A DNA stretch of 64,000 bases from contig JAMSLZ010000008.1 of the NCBI GenBank assembly GCA_026027325.1, positions 1,364,001-1,428,000 on the forward strand, written 5' to 3'. The stretch is from Actinomucor elegans (Eukaryota; Mucoromycota; Mucoromycetes; Mucorales; Mucoraceae). How positions within the stretch are numbered: the first letter of the stretch is position 1; each line of letters starts with the position of its first letter. Shown in pieces: positions 1 to 9,269 of the stretch. The notes below the pieces were generated by a model, which saw nothing but the letters and a program-made list of their open reading frames with translations, ran no database searches and was not told where the DNA came from. The position numbers were made by a program, and so were the translations under genes.

Positions 1-739
1 TGAAGCTGCTGGTGCTCAAATGCTCACCGTGCATGGTAGATTGAGAGAACAAAAGGGTCATAATACCGGCATTGCGGATTGGGATAAGATCAAGGCGGTT
101 AAGGAAGCAGTCAAGATCCCTGTTGTCGCCAACGGAAACATTTTGTACTATGATGATATCGAGCGTTGTTTGGAATACACAGGCTGTGATGCAGTGATGA
201 CAGCTGAAGGAAGTTTGTATAACCCTACCATTTTCTCCAAAGAGACCAAGTTTCCTCCTATGGCAATTGATATGGCTCAAGAGTATTTGGAGATTTGTAA
301 AACTGAAAAAACAAATGGTAGTGCTATCAAGGGACATTTGTTTAAAATGTTGCACTCTACTTTGCCTCACCATAAGGAAATGAGAGCTCGTCTTGGTAAA
401 GCACGCTTGTTGGATGACTATTTTCAAATTGTGAGCGAATTGAAAGAACTAGTGATGAAGGATGTCGCAGAACAAGGTGAAGGTGAAGATGTACAAGGTC
501 AACCTGATGAAAATGGCATTCGAAAGTATGCTTATTGGAGATGTCAGCCTTATTTCAGACCTAAGCTTCCTGAAGATAATGGAAACAGCCCCGAGAAACA
601 AAAGCAACAGCAAGAGAATGATAAAAAAAGAAATGCTGAAGCTAAAGAAAAGGACGAAGGCAGCAAAAAGCCAAAGCAAGACCAAGACCAAGAAGCAGTA
701 ACTGATCAAGAAAAAGCAGTAGAAACTGTACCTGTGTAG
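1..739 (+). CDS. DUS1: tRNA-dihydrouridine synthase DUS1, 3' part (5' end outside window)
   Basis: C-terminal part of the flavin enzyme that reduces uridine to dihydrouridine in the D-loop of cytoplasmic tRNAs (positions 16/17 for the Dus1 class). The frame is already open at base 2 and runs to TAG at 737-739. Visible Dus core motifs are the LTVHGR strand-loop, then VVANGNI and a segment ending in CDAVMTAEGSLYNP, which are the C-terminal strands of the TIM barrel that hold FMN phosphate. A helical domain follows, then a conserved YWRCQPYFRP motif and a low-complexity tail rich in K, E, Q and D. No intron is seen in this part. The family is clear; assignment to the Dus1 branch rests on the helical domain and the RCQPYFRP tail motif. 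The gene converges on RSA4, with 96 nt between the stop codons. Confidence 0.93.
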   Translation, partial: EAAGAQMLTVHGRLREQKGHNTGIADWDKIKAVKEAVKIPVVANGNILYYDDIERCLEYTGCDAVMTAEGSLYNPTIFSKETKFPPMAIDMAQEYLEICKTEKTNGSAIKGHLFKMLHSTLPHHKEMRARLGKARLLDDYFQIVSELKELVMKDVAEQGEGEDVQGQPDENGIRKYAYWRCQPYFRPKLPEDNGNSPEKQKQQQENDKKRNAEAKEKDEGSKKPKQDQDQEAVTDQEKAVETVPV

Positions 740-835
740 ATACCAACTAAGCAATAGAAAACCAATAGATTTGATAAATATATAACAATGCTTTATTATT
801 TTAATAAAAAATGTACAAAATGAACTAATACTAAT
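740..835. terminator. Shared 3' region of convergent DUS1 and RSA4
   Basis: The 96 nt between the two stop codons are AT-rich. They hold A/T-rich words that read as AATAAA-like polyadenylation signals on either strand (for example around 805-815). With so little space, the two 3' UTRs very probably overlap. Inference from composition and spacing only. Confidence 0.4.
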
Positions 836-2351
836 CTAATGTCTCCAAATCTTCAACTGTTTGTCTTTACCACCACTTGCTACCTTATCACCTCCAGGTG
901 ACCAATCAACAGCAAAGACTTCATCTAAATGACCAGGTAAATCTACCTTGATCTTCATCTTTTTGATATCCCAAATCTTCAAAGTACTATCTTTACTAGC
1001 ACTGATCAACATACGAGAATCGCTTGACCAACTCACTTGATACACAGCACCTACGTGTCCTCTCAAATTACCAATAAATCTACCAGTTGCACCATCCCAG
1101 AGCTTGACAGAGTTATCAAAAGACGCACTGGCAATCAATCTGCCATCGGGAGAGAACGCAACATGGTTCACCAACTTCTGATGACCCGTCATACGTGTAA
1201 TAGGCTTCTTGCTCTTCTCAGGTTCCCAATAAAACATGGTGAAATCATCTGAACCAGAAACCAGTCTTTCAGCACCTGAGCCCTTGAATGTATTATATCT
1301 AGCAAGCGCAGCGGCCTTGGCCTCTTCTTCTGTCTTGTGGCGTTTACCTGTATGGTCAAAGGGACCTGTACGAAGCACGAAATCGGTACTCAAAGCCAAA
1401 GTATTCACCCAATGGCCATGACCTTCCAAAGTCTTGACAAGCATACCTTGAGAATTCCACACCTTGATAGTCTTATCTTGAGAAGCTGTATAAATTAGCC
1501 CTTCACCACCCCATTTGATGCATGTTACAGCAGCCGTATGCTGAGCAATAGAGAATACCATTCTTCTTAAAGATGTATCCCAAACACGCACCGTGTGATC
1601 TTTGGAAGAACTAGCTAAACGGTTGGCTTTGGAGTTCAAGTGGTAGGGCTCCCAAGCTAAACTGGTAATCCATTTGCGATGACCTTTGAGTCCGTCACCG
1701 ATTTGCTTACCGGTTTTAGGATCCCATAATCGAACCGTGTTATCCATACTACCAGAAGCTAATGTGGTGCCATCGGGAGACCATGCGATGGACAGGACCC
1801 AGCCAGCATGTCCCTTGAGTGTATGGCGAGGTGTCTCGGTATTCAGATCCCAAATACGTACAGTGCAATCACCAGAGCCTGTAGCTAACTGAGAACCATC
1901 AGGACTAAACGAACATGACAAAATGGCTTCGGTATGACCGGACAGAGTGGAAGAACAACGCGATACAGCTCTCACTCGGAAAATGGCTTGTGGTTGATAT
2001 ACAATAGTTAGCGTATCTTCGGTTGACTTGTCTTTACGATCTACCCAAAGATCTTTAATGATCTCATCCTCGCCCACATGGAAAGAGTAAGGAAGAGGAT
2101 CTTCGCCCTAAAAAAAACGAGACGGATCAATGTCATGTACATGTGATTTGTGATTATATATCATTTACTTGATTCAAAAGTTGATTTAAAAGTAATTCCA
2201 GTTGTTCAGGAGTAGCATCGCCGGGCAAATTGAGTGGAGGGCCAGTTGATTCACCTTCTGCAGTCTTGAATTGAGCTACGACTTTTTGTCCAATAGGCAT
2301 AGCTGCTGCTGCAATAGCATCAAGCTTCTTTTGCCTAATTTTTGCTGCCAT
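836..2351 (-). CDS. RSA4: Ribosome assembly WD40 protein RSA4/Notchless (NLE1)
   Basis: Two exons, 2351-2169 and 2107-836, joined in phase 0 across a 61-nt intron with GTAAAT donor and TTTTTTAG acceptor; the product is 484 aa. The N-terminal 85 residues carry the ubiquitin-like NLE domain (VVAQFKTAEGESTGPP onward), which in yeast Rsa4 binds the MIDAS domain of the AAA-ATPase Rea1/Midasin and passes on the force that drives late pre-60S remodelling. Residues from about 100 to the end form a WD40 propeller of about eight blades; blade ends such as VRIWDL, VRLWDP, VRVWDT, IKVWN, VKLWD and LKIWDI are plain. Length matches NLE1 (about 485) and Rsa4 (515). Nucleolar/nuclear role. Start chosen at the only ATG before the Ubl domain. 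Confidence 0.95.
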
Positions 2352-4635
2352 TTTGTATGTTGCTTTGATATGAAAGTTTTTTTTTTTTTTTTTTCTTTGT
2401 TTTACAATGCCCTTTAATTTTCGTTTTGAAAGATTGCCGTGACTTTTTTGTGACTAGCATTATAATTCTCTTTCTGTACACCTTGCAGGAATTCTTTTGG
2501 TTTGAGGGCAGAAATCTATCAATCACGATTTTTCAGGCGGGGATTCAGTGCAGATACGATTCTTGATTGGGTGACGCCAATTCAGTAACTCAAGAAGAAG
2601 TTGTCTACCTCTCGACTGAGGTTGAATAAGAAAATGGCATACAGAATTTAACAGAAGTGACCTACTTTCAACAGTTATTATTGCATTGACATCATCTTTA
2701 AAGATGAGTTCCGTTCACCTATTCACTGATTCAATTGGCTATTTTTTTGACCGCTTCCATGATATCACAGACTTCTATGATCACAGGTTACGCTTCAACA
2801 AGCTCAAGTTTCATACATCATTAAAAGACACTATCTAAAATATGAGAGCGAGTTATGAATGGCAGAAAAAAGTATTGCACAGTAGTGAGTTATATGATCA
2901 GCCTCAGCAATAAGACATGGGCGGCCTGTGCACTTCAAGACCAGTATGAAGAACGAGACCAACCAATTGGCATTGCTTAAGATGCAGCTTTTTTTTTTAG
3001 TAATTTAAGAGGACATGCTGCCACATCAAGCAAGTTCATCAAGTGGTCTATCGTCAGATTCAGCGTATCGAGGAACCTAAACGTATCTAACTTTTTTTTG
3101 TTTGCATTATAAATGAACATATGTCTTAAATATGCCCAAAATGTAATCAACGATCAGCCAACAATGTGAACAGTGCTGCAGGCCTTAAATTTTACTTTTT
3201 ACTCTTTTACAAAACCTGTAACATTTGGTGGAATCAGGATCATATGGCCAGTAGCAGTATCCATTAAGTGTTTCTTCACATGACCCAAAATAGCGCCAGA
3301 CGTCTAGAAGGACAGTAGAGGGTATTACTTTTTTTTTAATCACTAGTAGCCCTGCTTTCATTCTAAATTACTCTATTTGTAGTCCTCATGGGGGTCCTAT
3401 TTCTTTTACAGCAGTAGGATATCACATATTTATTACGAGTAAGATCAATGCCATTGCTATCACTTGTTTATATTCATTCTTTACTAAATATATTTTCTAC
3501 GCAAATTTATTTTTAAAATACAGTATTGGTCTAACTAACTAAATGCTCCTTGATTCAATACCATAAAAAAAATAATTAGGCAGCCACAGGATATATGAAC
3601 AAAGTTTGCACAGATTCTCCTTCCATATGAAACAATACCACATTTTTTGTCAAAATGTTAAATTAAGTTTAGTTCTTTTGGGCGTTTATCGAAATATTAA
3701 CCTTGGCGCTGGAAATAATTACTTGAAATGGGAATAAGCCTACACTTATAAGATTTTCTCTGCATCGACTGTTTAATTCTTTGCAGTTACCCGCTCATTC
3801 TATAAGCTATACTTTAGATATTTTGAATGGCTATAAACAAAAATGCATATTTGGACGCTGATCTAGCATTAAAGAGTGATCTTGGAACCCTACGAATGAT
3901 CTATATGTTTCTTGATATTCTTCAATTCTTTAGGTTTTCTTACAAATGCCATTTTTTTAAACCAGGGTGTCATATATATATATCCATCCCAGTCGTCTTT
4001 TGAAATGACTCGGTTCCCTCCCCCAAGTTTTTGTTTCAGGCTCGAGTTATATAATAAAGATTGCAGCAAATGATTCATTTCACTTAGAGGCAAGTGCATT
4101 TTATTAATAATCAAAAGCGATGATAAAAATTCAAGCAAAAGCTGATCAATTTCCAAATACATGCTTTTCGTTTTTATTGAATAGCATGGTTTGTTCCAGA
4201 CCTGGATAAACGTTAATTAAACAAAGGTCAGGTTTTGAAAACCGCTAGATTAACATGGTTTAAAAGCAAATCGGTTGGGGATAAGTCTTGTAAAGAAAAA
4301 AACAGTGGAAGCTGCAGAACAGGTATATTTATGAATGGGTCGACTACTATCTTTCTTTAACAGCCTATAAGGATCTCTTAAAAGTTGTATGAGAGATTAT
4401 CTTGATGCTACACAAGAAAGATCTGATAACAATCAATAGAGGACTTAAAAAATATAGTTTGGGGTAGTACTTTTTTTTTTTCAAATAACGCGCGATCTGA
4501 TAATGAGTTTAATTAGAAGAGTGGAGAAAGTGATGCAAAATTAAAAAAAAATGAAATGTTTTGCTGGAGTAATTAAGAGAATAATAATAATAATGCAGTT
4601 GGATGATAATAATAGTGATGCTTTAGATGGGAATG
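2352..4635. other. Intergenic spacer, 2.3 kb
   Basis: AT-rich spacer with T/A homopolymers (a long T run at about 2377-2393 in the RSA4 5' leader). No complete gene is visible. A minus-strand frame of 90 codons at 3890-4162 has a DDWDGYIYMTPWFK patch and no family resemblance. Another short minus-strand patch lies near 3205-3305, where more than one frame is open. These may be decayed coding sequence or chance; I do not annotate them as genes. Confidence 0.5.
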
Positions 4636-5782
4636 CTATGTAGTGTTTAGTCTTCGGATTAAACTAAGCTTCTTTAGTCTCCATTCTTCTTCAGCGTCTT
4701 GAATACGACGTACCACGTCTTCTTCACCTAAAAGACTGCCATTGCCTACGACAAAGGATTTTGCAAAAGTATATTTCCATAGCACTTGGGCGTCTACTCC
4801 AGCCCCTTCCAACATGTGCTCCAGACGTGACAAACGAGTATGACATTCGTGCGTGTGAGAATGCACGTATTTAACAAGACTTGCAGGTAGTTCACTGGAA
4901 TTATCTAGTTGTTGATGTACGATATGATCCAACACAGGTTCACTTAAAGGGTCGTATTTGAAACAACCTTCTTTAGCCAGTTTTTGGTTAAGAAGGGTAA
5001 AGCTCTCCTGGTAAATTTGACTGGAAGGAATCGAAGATTTCATACCACCTAGTACCCAATCCAAGGTGACACGAATCCATCGGATATCCATACTGGGTGC
5101 CGTAGGCATGGGTGCCGAGGAAGCAGCAGACCGGTAGCTATAATAAGACGTAGGCAGATTGCTAATGGTAGGAAGCTGTCGAGTAACACTATTTTGCTGT
5201 AAAAAGTTGGGATAGTCCGGTTGTTGATAGGACATGCACAAGATCAATCCTTTATCACCTATATCGATTGTCCGCACCTTCGATTTCTGAAGATTGGTTC
5301 CAAGAAGGTAATTCATACGTCTTTTCGATCGAAGAATTGTATTGGTAATGATACAACACCATGGCCTGGTCTTGAGGACTTAGATGATAAAAAGGTACCT
5401 TGGCTGGTTTAGTTGTAAACCATTCAGAAAAGTGGATCTTCATCAGTCTGTGATAGGCACTCCAATGATGATTTGACGTAGTATTGGCCAGAGACAAACT
5501 ACAAGGGTTACGAGGTCTGAATTCAATCACACGATTCTTTGCATCGTAATGGCTTACAACCAGATCCATTGATTTGGCATTACTCCCGTCCAGCTTGATG
5601 GTCACAGTCTGATCCTTGGCCTTAATTTGCTGATAAATATGAAATTCACCCATTGCTTGAAACTTTCGACACACACTTCTTAGACCATAGACTTCAGGAT
5701 ATGATAGAAATGAAAAGATATTGTATATCACCTCTGGAGCCATCGTATCCAGCGTGTTTCCTATTTTTTTGTTATGAGACAT
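4636..5782 (-). CDS. F-box protein (internal joint uncertain)
   Basis: The N-terminal frame starts with ATG at 5782. It carries a typical F-box at about residues 12-50 (APEVIYNIFSFLSYPEV then LRSVCRKF), which would bind Skp1 in an SCF ubiquitin ligase. That frame stops at 5255. A second open frame, shifted by one base, continues to TAG at 4636 and supplies about 200 more residues with no recognised repeat (LDWVLGGMK, a HECHTRLSRLEHML helix, a charged C-terminal helix). The joint is either a short intron (for example GTGATA at 5258 to ATAG at 5189, 70 nt, which gives 358 aa) or a one-base frameshift. Several donor choices keep frame, including GTATGA at 5318, and none is clearly best. The substrate-binding part is not a recognisable LRR or WD40. 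Confidence 0.7.
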
Positions 5783-5882
5783 TATAACTAAAGAAAAGAA
5801 GAGGAGCTGCAGGATACAATGTGGGAAAAATCGGTCGTTTATATACAGTTTTTGAGTTCAAATTCAGATGATTTATTTTGTG
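5783..5882. promoter_or_regulatory. F-box gene leader up to the inverted-repeat element
   Basis: 100 nt between the F-box ATG and the left end of the inverted-repeat element. No TATA box is seen at a convincing distance. If the element is mobile, it inserted within 100 nt of this start codon and probably inside the promoter. Inference from position. Confidence 0.3.
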
Positions 5883-6016
5883 GACAAGAATAAATTTATT
5901 TTCAGACGTCAATGCTTTTTCTAGACCTTGTTTTAACCATATCTGGATGAATGCAAACGGATATTCAAATCTATCTGGGAAAACAAATTCAGACTTTTGA
6001 CTTGTTCATTTTAGAC
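5883..6016 (+). repeat. Left terminal inverted repeat
   Basis: About 134 nt. The outermost 25 bases are identical to the complement of 7579-7603. The inner blocks at about 5947-5966 and 5989-6016 also match the right copy. It is longer than the right copy because of about 25 and 11 extra bases. Confidence 0.8.
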
Positions 6017-7111
6017 GAAAGCAAAAGTAAAGTTAAGCGCCTACTGAAAAAGGCACGACATACGATCGTCATATTGCTTTAATATTATTTCTCAACTATA
6101 GACTTTCAGTATTACATCGACACTCTTACCGAAGCTTAGATGACAGTTGCTCTGATGAGATGGATTTTGAAACACCCACTTTCGCATTTGGAGAGCTAAT
6201 AGACCTTGCGGGTACCAACTCAGTCATTACCCCTGAATTCAAGAGCGAATATATGTCAGACACGACAATGATCCCCATGCAACTAATTCTATTATACACT
6301 CGAAGTGGCATAATGTTTTGGCGGAAGAATATACAAGTATAGCGATATCCGAGAGTAGTAACAGTTCCCATTATCCACTACAAGTTAGCTACGCTTATAA
6401 TGATATCGTTGCTATCAATAGCTATCTTTAATATTATTCCTGTCCCATATTGTTCAATCATACTATGCGTATGTATATGCTATATATAATTCGTCACTGA
6501 ATCAAAATCTTCATTGCCTTCAAAGTGTTGTATTCGTAATATTCATGCCATTATTCTTGATTGCTGCATTGACTGTATTAACCCAAAAGAGTTTTGTGTT
6601 GTAGCACGTAGCCAAAGATAATCTGATCTATAAGAGCTTTTTGATATAAATTAGAATACTATAATGGTACTTATATGTATATCTAATTACATTATCTGAT
6701 ATGATTTCAGAATTATTTTTGGATTCACTTTCTTGCTCCCAAACTAAAGTTTTTTTTTTTTCGTAATCAAAAATGCCCCAGGAGATTACCATGAAAGCTA
6801 TATGCTAGACATCTAGTTTACTCAACAAACCGCACAACATGATGGGAAGTTGTGCCTTTATTTATTTTTCTTTTTATTGTTGGATAGAGGAAACTCCTTT
6901 TTAATCCTTGCTGTATCGCTTGGTTTAAGTGGATCAACCTTACAGTAGAAATTTATTGTTCCTCAATAGGATATATAGCCTATGCTAGATACGGTTACAC
7001 ATCTGATTCTTGTTTCATACAACTTGAGGGACACATAGCTTTATCACTCTGACTATATGCTGCCTTAGGAGCAGTGTTTTTATTCTTCTGTTATTAATTT
7101 GAGGAATCTTT

Positions 7112-7137
7112 CAAAGTTGTACTGAACTACAACTTTG
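7112..7137. repeat. Perfect 10-bp hairpin inside the element
   Basis: CAAAGTTGTA at 7112-7121 and its exact complement TACAACTTTG at 7128-7137 flank a 6-nt loop. It is read directly from the sequence. Whether it is a terminator, a structured RNA or chance is unknown. Confidence 0.6.
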
Positions 7138-7507
7138 CACATAGTAATACAAGTTCTGTCATCAATATAATCATCATCACAATACAATCTATTGACAAAC
7201 ATATCTCTTAATAATCATCCTACAAACAATATAATCTTATGTCAGAGACTCGTGTACATTACTAACTATAATATATATAGAGCCTGATTTTGTATCCAAA
7301 AGAAGATCAGTTCACTATCAATTATTTTACAATAAGTCACTAGAAGAATTATAACTGTGTTCTTGCAACATTTATATAACAAATGTTCCTCTCATCGTAT
7401 TTTTGTGGGTTTTGATTGAATGGCTTCTCTGGGGATCATTGTTGCGTCTAGCATATCTTCTGTCTTGGATTCAGGGGTAACCTGCCCAGTTTTTTTTTTT
7501 TTACTTA

Positions 7508-7603
7508 GTCTAAAATGAATAAATCAAAAGTCTCAAATAAATCTGAATATCCGTTTGCATTCATCTGAATATAATGAAGTCTGAAAATAAATTTATTCTT
7601 GTC
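7508..7603 (-). repeat. Right terminal inverted repeat
   Basis: About 96 nt, the reverse-complement partner of 5883-6016. It ends 36 nt before the last base of the ERV1 stop codon, so it lies in or next to the ERV1 3' UTR. Confidence 0.8.
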
Positions 7604-7639
7604 TAAAAAAAAAAAGAAAAAATTGAGACTAGTGTAACT

Positions 7640-8269
7640 CTATTCATCACATTTGCCGTTGGCTGGTCCTGTCAACCAACGCTCAAACACTTTAGTGCAG
7701 TCAAACTGCTTTTTGCCTAGTTTTTCATTAACCTTATTATGGCGTCTACATAACCATTCGCTCAAAGTCTCTCTACTGGTCACATCAATTGGATTCTCGG
7801 CCATATCTTGCTTAAAATCGTTCTAATATCATATTTAGACACGTTTCTCATAATGAAATAAAATTAAGCAATTTACCTTGCAAAACCAGCATGGATAATG
7901 TTCAGAAAACGACTCAAAGAAAGTCTTCATACTTTCTTGCTGCTTCTTTTCCGGTTTCTCGGGATAATAAGCGGCCATTGTATGAAGTAATGTCCAAGTA
8001 TGTCTACCCAAAGTTTTGACGTCTGCAGGACAATTGTTACGTTTCCATTCCTCATCAAAACTGTCATTGGAGGTTGGTAAACTCATACTCGCTGTTGCTG
8101 AAGCTGTTTCTGTAGGTTTGGCTGCTTCAGGCGCTGCCTTGGTGCTGCTTTTCCCTTTTTCTAGTTTGGTCCAGGTTTTAAAATCCACACAAACACGACA
8201 TGGTTTGCCGTCTTTCATGGGAATTTGCTTGCCAGTAATCGGGTCAATTTGAACGGTTTCTTGTGCCAT
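7640..8269 (-). CDS. ERV1: FAD-linked sulfhydryl oxidase ERV1
   Basis: Two exons, 8269-7877 and 7822-7640, joined in phase 0 across a 54-nt GTAAAT...TTAG intron; 191 aa, close to yeast Erv1 (189). It works in the mitochondrial intermembrane space, where it re-oxidises Mia40 in disulfide-relay import and passes electrons to cytochrome c. Visible are the N-terminal shuttle pair C24-R-V-C27, the ALR domain with TLGRHTWTLLHTMAAYYPEKP (FAD-binding helix), the active CWFC at 127-130, the WLCRRHNKVNEKLGK helix that contacts FAD, and the structural cysteines C173 and C189. All expected cysteines are present. The segment between shuttle and core is rich in A, T and S, as in other fungi. The gene is divergent from the zinc-cluster factor upstream. 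Confidence 0.97.
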
Positions 8270-9269
8270 TTGTCTAAATTCTAAAGCTCTATAATGAATA
8301 TAGAGGAAATAATTCCAGTTTTGACGTATAGCCTGTATTTACCTTCGCCTAACGCCCTCTCTTGGCTGCTGCGCAAAGTAAGTATCCTTTCTATTGGACG
8401 CAATGACTGCTTTTACTACTCGTAAGGTATACCATGAATTGCTTCTATCTGTCATACATACTTTGTTGATGTAACTCAATGTACTACTATTAAATAGAGG
8501 TTATAATAGATACAATGATAATAATAGTATGATAGACCAGCAATTACTAACTGATCTCTTTTAGTTAAGTAAATGCATATTTTACATAATCCATTTAACA
8601 AAAAAAAAAAAACTAAAACAGTCAAATAATAATGGGTCTAGTAGTCATATCAGCTTATTCTGAGCTTGAAATATTAATCAGATACGATATTAAACAATCG
8701 GCTAAGAGATCTTGAAATGCGCTGATCTTTTTTTTTTTCACACAGAATGTATGCAACTCGTTAATCTCTCATAAGTAGTACACTCGTGGTACCCAAGTTA
8801 GACAGCTGTTCTAATATATGTAGTAATTCAATCAGGATGTATTCTGATCGTCAAATGTGCCATTAAATCTTGATCGATTAATTTATAAATTTGGATTTAA
8901 CAAGAGTGTCTGAAATCCTAAATCTAATGAATCCTAGTTTAAAATTGCATTTTAATATTTCAAGCTTTAAATGAACTATTGCATCTGATAAAACTCCAAT
9001 TTAACCTTAACTTACCCGTTGTTATTATTATTACTATTACATTACATATTCTTTTTTTTTAACATTGGTATATGTCTCAAGCCAACTCGGTCTTCAGAGT
9101 CAAGGGCCGCGTCTTATTTTTAAGCCCTGTACCACAAACCCTTTTTTTGACTCATATAATATTAGGTATTGAAGCTCCGTTATCCTGACCATCAATAAAT
9201 GGAGAGTAAGTCAGTCCCGGGCCTATTTTATCCTTGTTTCCTGTCTTTCTTCTAGTCTTTGTAATAACA
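8270..9269. other. Divergent promoter region between ERV1 and the zinc-cluster gene
   Basis: 1.0 kb, AT-rich. It has A/T homopolymers at about 8600-8612, 8729-8738 and 9052-9060. No open frame is convincing. Two stretches (about 8831-8890 and 8955-9000) resemble sequences elsewhere in the window and look like decayed repeat copies. Presumably it holds both promoters; no clear TATA box was found. Confidence 0.5.

Larger units (their letters stand above)
5883..7603. mobile_element. Decayed DNA element bounded by terminal inverted repeats
   Basis: The ends are reverse complements of each other. GACAAGAATAAATTTATT (continuing to CAGAC) at 5883-5907 matches the complement of 7579-7603 over 25 of 25 bases. 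Further in, TGAATGCAAACGGATATTCA and a block ending TTCATTTTAGAC are shared in the same order and spacing, with two small indels. The left repeat spans about 5883-6016 and the right about 7508-7603. The interior is about 1.5 kb and has no intact transposase. A plus-strand frame open through about 6035-6342 reads as protein for about 100 codons but matches nothing I know. The base pair outside the right end is TA and outside the left end is TG, so a TA target duplication is possible but not proven. The element is probably non-autonomous or dead. Confidence 0.75.

Noticed and set aside
449..754. 101-codon minus-strand frame
   Set aside because: Antisense to the low-complexity DUS1 tail; F/L-rich because the sense strand is K/E-rich.
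3890..4162. 90-codon minus-strand frame
   Set aside because: Looks slightly protein-like but has no recognisable motif or splice partners; mentioned in the spacer only.
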